Below are positions 9,249 through 15,858 of a stretch of 64,000 nucleotides of DNA, in pieces. A program made the translations under genes and the position numbers. Positions within the stretch are counted from its first letter, which is position 1; each line of letters opens with the position of its first letter. The notes under the pieces are model-generated. The model had not been told where the DNA came from, did not search any database, and was given only the letters and a program-made list of their open reading frames with translations. The stretch lies in assembly GCF_000949635.1 (NCBI RefSeq), contig NZ_BAFN01000001.1, forward strand, positions 2,593,673-2,657,672. The letters are read 5' to 3'. The DNA comes from Candidatus Brocadia sinica JPN1 (GTDB lineage: Bacteria; Planctomycetota; Brocadiia; Brocadiales; Brocadiaceae).

Positions 9249-10142
9249 ATGGAGCAAGAAGAAAATAAATCAAGTGGTGATGCATGGGATATACTTGTTA
9301 ACCGACACGGCATTGCGTATAAAGACGAATATGAGCCAATATTTGAGCAATTAGAAAAGACGATAGAGAAAAGTCTTTTAGAGCGTATTAAGCACACGAA
9401 AAAGAGATGTGTTCTACTAGTTGGAAGCGATAAGGACTTAATTCGTAAGATTGCATGTTTGATTTATTGTTACAGCGACACGTTCGGCTTTCACTATGTG
9501 GATTGCCTGAACGAAAAAAACATAGATGATAAACTTTCTCAGTTTAAACGAGGTACAGTATTTTTAGAGGATATAGACAGCAAAGACCTCCCACTGATTA
9601 AACGGATTGACACCAGAATAACGGACTTTCTCAATGCTGGTTCCGGGCTTTCCTATACATTCAATGGCGTTAAAAAGACCACACCGCAAGGGCAATTAAT
9701 AATCAGCGCTTCCGATGCAGATAACCTTCCACAGTATTTTACTTCAAAGTTTAATATTATTCCCCTTGAACCAGCGAAGAAAGACCTTCCCGCAAGCACG
9801 CAACAGGATATACAAAAGATTACGGCGCTCTTTTATGATGACGCAAAAAGCATCTTGTTTTTAGATGATGAAAAATGCTGTGAATTGACAAAAGATGAGC
9901 AAGCATTGGTTGATTATTTAAGACAAGATAGCCAACATTTTAGCGACATAATTACCCATTTTCAATCAAGAAAAGAATATTCTAACACAAACTGGAGCCG
10001 GGGGAATTTTGACAACCTTCAGTCCGATTTAAACAAGAAAACCGTAAAAAAATTAGGTGTAAAACTGATTCAAAACTTGGAAAAAAGAAGCGGAAAGTAT
10101 GGCTTATTTGTAAAGATAAAAGACAAAAAATTCAAAAAGTAA
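9249..10142 (+). CDS. Degenerate AAA/P-loop-like protein of the element
   Basis: A 297-residue protein starting at ATG 9249 behind a strong AGGAGG. The middle resembles a AAA+ core: a VLLVGSDKDLIRKIACL strand-helix where a Walker A would lie, but without the GK[ST] loop, then TVFLEDIDS resembling Walker B, and QGQLIISASD resembling sensor 1. The GSGLSYTFNGVKK segment recalls sigma-54-activator-type AAA domains. The C-terminal ~90 residues are lysine rich and could bind DNA. Lack of the P-loop lysine argues against normal ATPase activity. Position upstream of the replication genes suggests a regulatory or replication-accessory role. The family was not recognised with confidence. Confidence 0.5.
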   Translation: MEQEENKSSGDAWDILVNRHGIAYKDEYEPIFEQLEKTIEKSLLERIKHTKKRCVLLVGSDKDLIRKIACLIYCYSDTFGFHYVDCLNEKNIDDKLSQFKRGTVFLEDIDSKDLPLIKRIDTRITDFLNAGSGLSYTFNGVKKTTPQGQLIISASDADNLPQYFTSKFNIIPLEPAKKDLPASTQQDIQKITALFYDDAKSILFLDDEKCCELTKDEQALVDYLRQDSQHFSDIITHFQSRKEYSNTNWSRGNFDNLQSDLNKKTVKKLGVKLIQNLEKRSGKYGLFVKIKDKKFKK

Positions 10143-10252
10143 GATAGCCGGTAAGATATTGGTAAGATACGTCAATCTTACTAAGAATCAATAAAATACC
10201 AGTAAAATCAAGGGAATTGAGCGAATGTAAAAAGTAAGATAGAAAGTAAGAT
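10139..10252 (+). repeat. Iteron-like array of GTAAGAT repeats
   Basis: GTAAGATA or GTAAGATT occurs at 10139, 10151, 10162, 10234 and 10246, and in reverse (ATCTTAC) at 10175. Starts are spaced 12, 11 and 12 bp, about one helical turn. The array runs from the stop codon of the upstream gene towards the ribbon-helix-helix and primase genes, where an origin or operator would be expected. Confidence 0.55.
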
Positions 10253-10331
10253 TTTCATAGTTGTATAAAATAGGCCGTGTGCTGACGTGTGTTAGCCATG
10301 GCCTTTTTTATTTCAATCGAAAGGAGCATGT

Positions 10332-10496
10332 ATGGAAGGAATTAAGTTTTTCAATTTTGCAATTCCAATCGAGACATATAAAAAACTCAAAGCCCGTTCC
10401 AATAGAACGGGGAAGCCTATTTCTGAAATGTTGAGGGAGGCGATTGAGATTGTTTTGAAAACACGAAACGGGAACCCGACTACAACGAAAGGCTAG
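10332..10496 (+). CDS. Small ribbon-helix-helix-like protein
   Basis: A 54-residue gene starting at ATG 10332 after AAAGGAG. The predicted pattern is a short strand (IKFFNFAIP) followed by two helices (ETYKKLKARSNRTG and ISEMLREAIEIVLK), which fits the CopG/Arc/MetJ ribbon-helix-helix fold of small DNA-binding repressors. It lies immediately downstream of the GTAAGAT repeat array and upstream of the primase gene, so it is a natural candidate for the protein that reads those repeats, controlling copy number or transcription. No experimental support; assigned from pattern only. Confidence 0.65.
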   Translation: MEGIKFFNFAIPIETYKKLKARSNRTGKPISEMLREAIEIVLKTRNGNPTTTKG

Positions 10497-10505
10497 GCAT
10501 GGCAA

Positions 10506-10613
10506 ATGAAAACGTTTGCGAAAAGAATCATTGTTTGGCTGGCCGTCCGCAAATACATAACTGAAACATTTGCGCGGCGGTTGATTGCCTTTTTGAATTT
10601 AGGGAACGCTTAA
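10506..10613 (+). CDS. Possible 35-residue basic peptide
   Basis: An open frame from ATG 10506 to TAA 10611-10613 ends one base before the primase ATG at 10615, a spacing consistent with translational coupling. The product is basic and amphipathic (KTFAKRIIVWLAVRKYI). It lacks a clear ribosome-binding site, and a shorter overlapping frame starts at 10499, so it may be only leader sequence. Confidence 0.3.
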   Translation: MKTFAKRIIVWLAVRKYITETFARRLIAFLNLGNA

Positions 10614-10614
10614 G

Positions 10615-11304
10615 ATGAAATCGACACTTGAAGCGGCATTGTCATATCGAAATCAAGGATTCAGCATTGTCCCATCGAATCCCCGGACAAAGGCTCCATT
10701 GGTTCCATGGGCTGAATTTCAAGGCCGGATGCCGACCGAAAATGAAGTTGTTTCGTGGTTTAAACAATATCCCAAGGCAATGATTTCGCTAGTAACCGGC
10801 CAAAACTCCGGGGTAACGGTAGTTGATGCAGATTCTCCAGAGGCTATTTCCAGAATTGAAGAAATTCTTCCAGAATCTCTTGAACTGCCCTGTGTGCAAA
10901 CTCCGAGGGGTGGCAAACATTTCTATTTTGCTTACGATCCATCTATACCCACAAAAGCCGGGGTGCTTCCTAATATTGATACCCGGAGTGATGGCGGTTG
11001 TTGCGTGTGCCCTCCCTCTTGCAATAGTAGTGGCAAAAAATATATATGGTTGAACGGTTCCGAACTTCCCAGAGAAGCCTTGCCGGAAATGCCTGAGGGC
11101 TTGTACCGTATGTTAACTGAGACTCAGTCTCAACCCACTGCCATGTGTGCGACCTCAAGGGAGCACACCATTAATAACATACATACTATATATAATAAAA
11201 AACTAATAATAGGGAGGGTGACGACAATTTTGACGACACCCCTCCTCTCTTTTCCGAAGGTCGTCGAGACACAGATTTGTTTACACTTGCCAATTCCCTT
11301 GTAA
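10615..11304 (+). CDS. Bifunctional DNA primase/polymerase (prim-pol) domain protein
   Basis: Residues 1-170 match the archaeo-eukaryotic-type prim-pol domain of phages and plasmids (Prim-Pol family): KAPLVPW, the metal-binding VVDADSP, RGGKHFYF containing the G-G-x-H motif, and DTRSDGGCCVCPPS near the end. Such enzymes make and extend primers at the element's origin. In frame 0 the product ends at 229 residues with an unrelated tail. The expected helical primase C-terminal sequence (EGRRDTDLFTLANSLVKSG) is found in the -1 frame instead. An A6 run at 11197-11202 (codons AAA AAA) followed by a hairpin marks the probable frameshift point. The intended product may be a ~553-residue primase-helicase fusion. 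Confidence 0.85.
   Translation: MKSTLEAALSYRNQGFSIVPSNPRTKAPLVPWAEFQGRMPTENEVVSWFKQYPKAMISLVTGQNSGVTVVDADSPEAISRIEEILPESLELPCVQTPRGGKHFYFAYDPSIPTKAGVLPNIDTRSDGGCCVCPPSCNSSGKKYIWLNGSELPREALPEMPEGLYRMLTETQSQPTAMCATSREHTINNIHTIYNKKLIIGRVTTILTTPLLSFPKVVETQICLHLPIPL
11197..11246 (+). promoter_or_regulatory. Putative -1 ribosomal frameshift site (A6C slippery run plus stem-loop)
   Basis: AAA AAA C at 11197-11203 allows lysyl-tRNA to slip back one base and remain paired. Eight bases later a GC-rich stem forms between GGGAGGGTG (11212-11220) and CACCCCTCCT (11237-11246), with one bulged C and one G-U pair. The -1 frame is open from 11199 and enters the helicase gene. A real indel mutation or transcriptional slippage on A6 would look similar. 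Confidence 0.5.
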
Positions 11305-12275
11305 AATCAGGCATGCCAGAGCGAGACATCTTCAAATACCTTGAATTTATTATACATTCATGGGGTGAACATGACGAAACATGGATAAATATTAAGATTC
11401 AAAGCGCTCTGAAAAGGCAAGAAAAGCGGGATGGGAAGTTTTCGGACGAAGTTAAAGAGTGGATTTTGTCGTCAAAAGGCATCTTTTTGTCGTCAGATGT
11501 CGTCAAAAGTCTCCAAGTGTCGTCAAGGGATGAGCAAAAGAATTTGTCAAAGATTCTCTCCCGTCTGTGTGACGAGGGTGTTATTGAGCGTCATGGAAAC
11601 AAAAACGGTTGTTTTCGCAAGATCGAAAAAGATTACGAGATTATAGACCTGTCCAGTGTTTCTGTAACCCCCCTCCCAATTGTATGGCCGTTCAATATCC
11701 ATGAAAAAGTTTACATACTACCTAAGTCGGTTGGCGTTATTGCAGGCCAAACCGATGCAGGTAAGTCAGCCTATTGCCTCAATTTTGCCTACATGAATAG
11801 GGAGCGAATGAAGGTCAGGTATCTAACCAGTGAAATGGGCGCACAAGAAATCAAAAGCCGGATTTCGCATTTAAATGTTCCTGATGTGGAATGGGAAAAA
11901 ATTGAGTTTATCGAACGTTCGGGCAATTTCCAAGACTTGGTGTTGTCGGATGGAATAACAGTAATTGATTATATGGAAAAGACGGAAAATTTCTACGAAA
12001 TCGCTAGGGATATAAAAGAGATTTTCGACCGTCTAAAAACGGGTTTTTGCCTGATTTCAATTCAAAAGAAAGAAGGCCAAGACTTTGGCCGTGGCGGTGA
12101 TTTTTCCGCAGAAAAGTCAAGGCTGTATCTGAGCATGTCGCCAGGGCGTTTAAAAATTGTAAAGGCAAAAAACTGGGTAAAACCCGATGTTAACCCAAAT
12201 CGCATGGAATGTGAATTCAAATTAGTGGGCGGGATTAAATTTATCCAGACAAGTGGCTGGAAAAGACCTGATTAA
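11202..12275 (+). CDS. RecA-like replicative helicase domain, -1 frame continuation of the prim-pol gene
   Basis: This frame has no ATG before 11321, although its homologous primase C-terminal motif GRRDTDLFTLANS begins at ~11251, upstream of the first possible TTG at 11277. Translation therefore most likely arrives from the prim-pol frame by slippage at 11197-11203. Features: PriCT-like helices (SLVKSGMPERDIFKYLEFI), a winged-helix-like stretch (VSSRDEQKNLSKILSRLCDEG), Walker A GQTDAGKSAY, LTSEMGAQEIKSRI as found in DnaB/RepA-like helicases, and ISIQKKEGQDFGRGG at the Walker B/sensor position. It would unwind DNA at the satellite origin. The DNA encodes four phased TGTCGTCA motifs. Confidence 0.75.
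   Translation, partial: TNNREGDDNFDDTPPLFSEGRRDTDLFTLANSLVKSGMPERDIFKYLEFIIHSWGEHDETWINIKIQSALKRQEKRDGKFSDEVKEWILSSKGIFLSSDVVKSLQVSSRDEQKNLSKILSRLCDEGVIERHGNKNGCFRKIEKDYEIIDLSSVSVTPLPIVWPFNIHEKVYILPKSVGVIAGQTDAGKSAYCLNFAYMNRERMKVRYLTSEMGAQEIKSRISHLNVPDVEWEKIEFIERSGNFQDLVLSDGITVIDYMEKTENFYEIARDIKEIFDRLKTGFCLISIQKKEGQDFGRGGDFSAEKSRLYLSMSPGRLKIVKAKNWVKPDVNPNRMECEFKLVGGIKFIQTSGWKRPD
11467..11525 (+). repeat. Helically phased TGTCGTCA repeats inside the helicase gene
   Basis: TGTCGTCA occurs at 11467, 11488, 11498 and 11518, with start spacings of 21, 10 and 20 bp, all near whole helical turns. Two reverse copies (TGACGACA) lie at 11219 and 11231 around the frameshift stem. The amino acids encoded (serine-serine, valine-valine) do not require this arrangement. 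It may be the initiator-binding origin region. Confidence 0.5.
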
Positions 12276-12303
12276 AACTTTTACCAAATGGAGGAAAAAA
12301 TAG

Positions 12304-12645
12304 GTGATTATAACCGGTGAAACTTTAACCACTCATTTTAGAGAACAAGAGTCGAGGCGTGAGTCGATAAGGCAAAATTTAACCTGGGAGACTGTAATTG
12401 CAATTGATCCTTATTTTGATGATTTACTGTCCGAAATTGAGGGCATAGAGCCAGGGGAAAAGTTTTGCGCCAATAATATTTGGTACAAAAAATACAAGCC
12501 TATCATTCTAAACCGGGTGGGCTGGTATGCCCCTAACTATGCTCCGGAGATTTTAAAAATTGAGCGTGCCTATGATCTTGTATATCAAAGACTTTATAAT
12601 GCGTTACCCGATTGTAAGGGTTGCGGGTGTTTTACAGGTTTTTAA
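12304..12645 (+). CDS. Hypothetical protein of the element
   Basis: A 113-residue protein beginning with GTG 12304, preceded by GGAGG at 12290. The composition is acidic to neutral, with aromatic stretches (NNIWYKKYKPI, VGWYAPNYAPEI) and a C-terminal CKGCGCF cluster of three cysteines. No family was recognised. It is 28 bp after the helicase stop and shares orientation with all element genes, so it belongs to the same transcription unit. Confidence 0.6.
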   Translation: MIITGETLTTHFREQESRRESIRQNLTWETVIAIDPYFDDLLSEIEGIEPGEKFCANNIWYKKYKPIILNRVGWYAPNYAPEILKIERAYDLVYQRLYNALPDCKGCGCFTGF

Positions 12646-12705
12646 ACTTCTTATCTTTTTTTTACGGGTTTAACTTTTATCAGTCTTTTTTTGGAGGTGT
12701 GGAAA

Positions 12706-13278
12706 ATGTCGAATATTGAAACAGCAGTGAAGGGATTTAAATTGAAGCAAAAAGAGGTTGTTTTTGCCGGGGAAAAGTTAACCGAGCTAACCCGGCGGGG
12801 CGATGATGTCCGGGAAAATTTACCCCGTCTTGAAAGGAATGTCGAGTCAGTCAGGGCGCAGAGAGAGCAAATTGTTGATAAGCTTATCTTGAATACGGTG
12901 TCACGAGACGATTTTGGGAAAAATGAGGAATTTAGAAAAGTCCAGAAATCGCTGGAAGATGCTGAAAAAGCAGTCGAAGGTGAGAGGCTTATAAGTGAGG
13001 CCGTTTCCAGGCAAATCAAAAAAATTGAATCAGAACTCCCTCGGCTTCACACACAAGTACAGTTGGCTGAAAGGAGAGTTTGGGAAACGATTTCAGCAGA
13101 ATTCGAAAGCCAGATTAGTGATGATATCAAAGAAACGGTGACGACAATAGTTGCAATCGGTGCTCAGACGGGCAGGACACGGCAATTTATCTTGGATTGC
13201 CTTTTCCCGAATCCCAGCAGCGGTGAAACCCAGGAAATCCAAAAGGGGTTGCGTGAGGAATACAGTTTGATCGATTAA
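12706..13278 (+). CDS. Coiled-coil protein, phage scaffold-like in appearance
   Basis: The start at ATG 12706 is chosen over 12691 because GGAGG sits eight bases upstream. The 190-residue product is strongly charged with heptad patterning through residues ~10-130 (KLTELTRRGDD, LERNVESVRAQREQIVDKL, VQLAERRVWETI), indicating a long coiled coil with a short C-terminal domain. No signal peptide or membrane segment is seen. Such proteins occur in phages as scaffolds or tail-fibre accessory factors, but no homologue was recognised, so the function is open. A terminator-like hairpin follows at 13303. Confidence 0.6.
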   Translation: MSNIETAVKGFKLKQKEVVFAGEKLTELTRRGDDVRENLPRLERNVESVRAQREQIVDKLILNTVSRDDFGKNEEFRKVQKSLEDAEKAVEGERLISEAVSRQIKKIESELPRLHTQVQLAERRVWETISAEFESQISDDIKETVTTIVAIGAQTGRTRQFILDCLFPNPSSGETQEIQKGLREEYSLID

Positions 13279-13302
13279 TCGGCTACCTCCAGGCCGATTC
13301 CT

Positions 13303-13343
13303 GGCATGGGGTGTTTCCGTGATAGCATCCCATGCCTTTCTTT
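13303..13343 (+). terminator. Hairpin between element genes
   Basis: GGCATGGG (13303-13310) pairs with CCCATGCC (13329-13336) and is followed by TTTCTTT. It lies just after the coiled-coil gene, consistent with a weak intrinsic terminator or attenuator. Confidence 0.5.
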
Positions 13344-13368
13344 AAACATTTTTTACGAAAGGAAACAT

Positions 13369-13812
13369 ATGATGAACCTATTAACAGAAGTCGATCCAAA
13401 AACAGGAAGAAAAACTCTCAGTCCCATTTATCAAACTTTAAGAAATAGGAAAAGGGCGGGGAGTCACAAGGACGAACCCGAGCAAAAATCAGTCATAACT
13501 AGGCGTGAAGTGGTTGGACGGACTCAGAAACCCGAACCTGCTTCAACAATTACGGTAAGCCAAAGGCAAGCTTTGATTGACCTGCAAAAATACAAATCAG
13601 GCGAGCGAATCGACATGAGATGTCGCACTCCGCAAACTGCCGAGATACCTGAACCGGTAAAAGCTCTTTCGTTTGAAGAGCAAATAATTAGTGATTGGAA
13701 AAATGATTCAGCATTGCAAAGAGAATTCACGTCATTCAATAATTATACTTCCTTTATGAAGGCGCAAAGGGAAGGTCGGACGAAGATTCATCGGGGTTGT
13801 GTCGTGAAATAG
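13369..13812 (+). CDS. Hypothetical protein of the element
   Basis: A 147-residue protein. ATG 13369 (or 13372) is preferred because GAAAGGA lies just upstream; the longer frame from 13306 runs through the terminator hairpin. The first half is basic and proline/arginine rich (RKTLSPIYQTLRNRKRAG), with no motif recognised. The second half has an acidic helix and FEEQIISDWKNDSALQREF. Orientation and spacing place it in the satellite's late-type gene group ahead of the small terminase. Function unknown. Confidence 0.55.
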   Translation: MMNLLTEVDPKTGRKTLSPIYQTLRNRKRAGSHKDEPEQKSVITRREVVGRTQKPEPASTITVSQRQALIDLQKYKSGERIDMRCRTPQTAEIPEPVKALSFEEQIISDWKNDSALQREFTSFNNYTSFMKAQREGRTKIHRGCVVK

Positions 13813-13828
13813 CGGGAGTCCTCCATTA

Positions 13829-13870
13829 GCCGTCCGTAGCTCCCGTGTCTCGTTTCATACTACGGACGGC
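13829..13870 (+). terminator. Perfect 11-bp inverted repeat after the element's unknown gene
   Basis: GCCGTCCGTAG at 13829-13839 is the exact reverse complement of CTACGGACGGC at 13860-13870. The stem is GC-rich with a 20-nt loop but no T run, so it may be a rho-independent-like stop, an RNA processing site or a protein-binding palindrome. Confidence 0.5.
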
Positions 13871-14061
13871 ATTACTTCACAGGAAAAAGAAGTGTATCGT
13901 AAGTTGTTTAAAATAAAGGCTTTGTGATAAAAGTGGGTCCTTGGAAAAAACTTTTTTTGTACGGGTTTGGAACAACCGTAGAGTTCATCCAGTCCCAGGG
14001 GCTAATCTAGGGTTTATGTTTTGGTTACTAAATAACAATCATTACAGATTAGGGGGAATTT

Positions 14062-14568
14062 ATGGCGAGTAAAAAACAAGTGAATCTTAGGGAATTATCA
14101 AAAATTTTGCAGATTTCGCAGCCCACAATCCGAGACTGGATTTTAAAAGGTTGTCCTGCGGAAAGGACAAGTAAGGGCTTCCTTTTCGTTCCTGATGAGG
14201 TTTTTTCTTGGAGAGAAAAGTATCTATCTGAGAAAAAGCAGAGCAGTGAAGGTTATGAGCGGGCAAGAACCGAGCGTATGATCTGGTTGGCAAAGCAGGC
14301 GGAACTTAACTATAAAAAGCAAGAGGGTATTCTTGTTGATGCTGGCGAAGTAAAGCAGGCAGCATTTGAAACGGCACGGCAGGTCAGGGATGGTTTGCTA
14401 AATATTCCAAATCGGATATCTGACCTTTTAGTCGGTGAAATCAACTCAGCGGGGAGGATTGATGGGGCAAAGGTTAAAGAAATTTTGGACAAGGAACTAC
14501 GCCAGGCGCTTGAAGCCCTGAGCGATAATCTTAACAAATCAACGGAGGTACACGATGATAAAAATTGA
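14062..14568 (+). CDS. terS: Phage terminase small subunit (Nu1/TerS family)
   Basis: A 168-residue protein with GGGGGAAT upstream of ATG 14062. Residues 5-50 form a winged helix-turn-helix (LRELSKILQISQPTIRDWILKGCP), as in the DNA-recognition domain of lambda gpNu1. The following RARTERMIWLAKQAELNYKKQEG helix and VKQAAFETARQVRDGLLNIPNRI are hallmark sequences of Nu1-type small terminases, the region used for oligomerisation and binding of the large subunit. TerS chooses which DNA is packaged. No large terminase, portal or capsid gene is present, so the element would depend on a helper phage. This gene is the main argument for calling the element a satellite. Confidence 0.88.
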   Translation: MASKKQVNLRELSKILQISQPTIRDWILKGCPAERTSKGFLFVPDEVFSWREKYLSEKKQSSEGYERARTERMIWLAKQAELNYKKQEGILVDAGEVKQAAFETARQVRDGLLNIPNRISDLLVGEINSAGRIDGAKVKEILDKELRQALEALSDNLNKSTEVHDDKN

Positions 14569-14710
14569 AGAAAGCAAGACCGAGCAATTAACCGTTCTAT
14601 GGCTTCGATATTTCGAATTAATGTGCAAGCTAAAGTTATTGGCGAATGAAGCCATTTTGATAAAAGAGCAAATCAGGGTTTGGGAGGGTAAAGATATATG
14701 CCGGAATTGA
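14555..14710 (+). CDS. Small helical protein overlapping terS
   Basis: A 51-residue frame starting at ATG 14555 with GGAGG six bases before it. It overlaps the terS stop by 14 bp and the next ATG (14698) by 13 bp. The product is a likely single long helix rich in leucine and lysine. The overlap chain and good ribosome-binding site support a real gene in a tightly packed phage-like operon; function unknown. Confidence 0.55.
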   Translation: MIKIEESKTEQLTVLWLRYFELMCKLKLLANEAILIKEQIRVWEGKDICRN

Positions 14711-14904
14711 AATTGGTGAGCGATAACGGCTTAAAATTAATCGGCATACCGCTGGCAATGACGCTAAACAACCTTCTGGACACCATAGAATCAAAGAAAA
14801 GAGATTTGTTTGAGAAAATAGGACGTGAGACTTGTAAGAAAAAGCTTATTTTTTTTGTCGGGGGGGGGGTAAGCAATGACACCAGCAATAGCAATCAGAC
14901 TTGA
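14698..14904 (+). CDS. Hypothetical small protein with a homopolymer G10 tract near its end
   Basis: A 68-residue frame from ATG 14698 behind GGGAGGG. The first 50 residues look coding (KLVSDNGLKLIGIPLAM, then an acidic-basic helix). The 3' end runs through T8 and a G10 tract (14860-14869) encoding part of FFVGGGV, after which the sequence is low in information. The G tract may vary in length, which would change this protein's C-terminus and the spacing to the next gene's start. Confidence 0.45.
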   Translation: MPELKLVSDNGLKLIGIPLAMTLNNLLDTIESKKRDLFEKIGRETCKKKLIFFVGGGVSNDTSNSNQT

Positions 14905-15244
14905 ATGTAAATGGTGCATGGGTAGCGTAAAAAGTTTTACATGCGATAGTGAATTTTGCAAATTGAACAACAAGTCTTTAACACCATTGAGGCGTATCAA
15001 AGCCCATTGCCTTGATTGTGTTGAGACACGACAAGAGGTTAGGGAGTGCACAGGGAAATTACTTTTTGAGGATAGACTTTGTTATTTGCATCCCTACCGA
15101 TTTGGAACAAATCCAAAACGTGCAGGAATTGGAAGAAAAGGGGGAAACCCTAATATCAGAAATATCAAAAAAACACAATCTCACGATATGTTTTTGGCTT
15201 CTAAAAACGTTTCAGGATGTCTTCAACGTAGTCTAGGTCAATGA
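14876..15244 (+). CDS. Cysteine-rich, zinc-ribbon-like phage protein
   Basis: A 122-residue protein from ATG 14876, whose only ribosome-binding sequence is the G10 tract ending seven bases upstream. It contains CKWC, then C..EFC, then the block IKAHCLDCVETRQEVREC with CYLHPYRFGTNPKRAG. This recurring 'C-x2-C...VREC...C-L-x-PYRFG-x-NP' arrangement occurs in many small phage and satellite proteins of unknown role, probably metal binding. The C-terminus after ~95 looks divergent. Assignment rests on remembered family pattern rather than a search. Confidence 0.6.
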   Translation: MTPAIAIRLECKWCMGSVKSFTCDSEFCKLNNKSLTPLRRIKAHCLDCVETRQEVRECTGKLLFEDRLCYLHPYRFGTNPKRAGIGRKGGNPNIRNIKKTQSHDMFLASKNVSGCLQRSLGQ

Positions 15245-15299
15245 AGGTAATCAAAACGCTAAATTCTACTTATTTTTGAGATTTTTCAGGGTGGTAAAT

Positions 15300-15509
15300 A
15301 TGGAACAACTAATTGGACAGGCAAAAAGACTGGTTGCCAGGGGACTAAATCCCGACCGTAAATGGCTGGAATCTTCCCTGGATAGTTATAACGATGAATC
15401 TTACCGGGTATCGTTACTTGTCTTGGAAGGATCACCGGCGAAAGGATACATCATCGCAAATTACGGAACAGGACAGGTAATTGCTTTTGATGATGACGGC
15501 AAAGGCTAA
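15300..15509 (+). CDS. Hypothetical small protein of the element
   Basis: A 69-residue protein, start chosen at ATG 15300 rather than the in-frame TTG-type codon at 15276 because GGGTGG lies just upstream. Helical N-terminus (MEQLIGQAKRLVARGL) followed by a beta-rich half (YRVSLLVLEGSP, GYIIANYGTGQVIAF). No family recognised. It precedes the excisionase gene in the same orientation. Confidence 0.5.
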   Translation: MEQLIGQAKRLVARGLNPDRKWLESSLDSYNDESYRVSLLVLEGSPAKGYIIANYGTGQVIAFDDDGKG

Positions 15510-15577
15510 AGACCTATCGTTTGTAGGATAGATAGTGAATCGGTCGAACTTAAACTTATAAACATTGCAGGGAAATA

Positions 15578-15796
15578 ATGAAACGGTACGCAAATATTAA
15601 AGAAGTTTCTGAATATACGTCTTTGCCCGTTAAAACGCTTTACGAATGGGCAAGCTTAGGACGCATTCCTTCCATTAAACTGGGGAGGCGTGTCCTGTTT
15701 GATCTGAATGATATTGATAATTTTATGTCTTCCCTTAAGCGTGATACTGGCCATGATAAAAAAATCATTAAAAAGGTTATTGCCGATGTATGCTAA
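15578..15796 (+). CDS. xis: Excisionase-family helix-turn-helix protein
   Basis: A 72-residue protein with MerR-type winged helix: IKEVSEYTSLPVKTLYEWASLGRIPSIKLGRRVLFDLNDIDNFM, the standard excisionase/AlpA-like DNA-binding domain. It lies 62 bp upstream of the integrase gene, the normal int-xis module. It probably steers the integrase towards excision and may activate the element's genes, as AlpA-type regulators do in proteobacterial satellites. AGGGAAATA upstream of ATG 15578 serves as ribosome-binding site. Confidence 0.85.
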   Translation: MKRYANIKEVSEYTSLPVKTLYEWASLGRIPSIKLGRRVLFDLNDIDNFMSSLKRDTGHDKKIIKKVIADVC

Positions 15797-15858
15797 AGCA
15801 TATATAATTTTAGACACAGTCCAAAGGACACCTTCCGGTCACGGGAAAGGGGGGAAGA

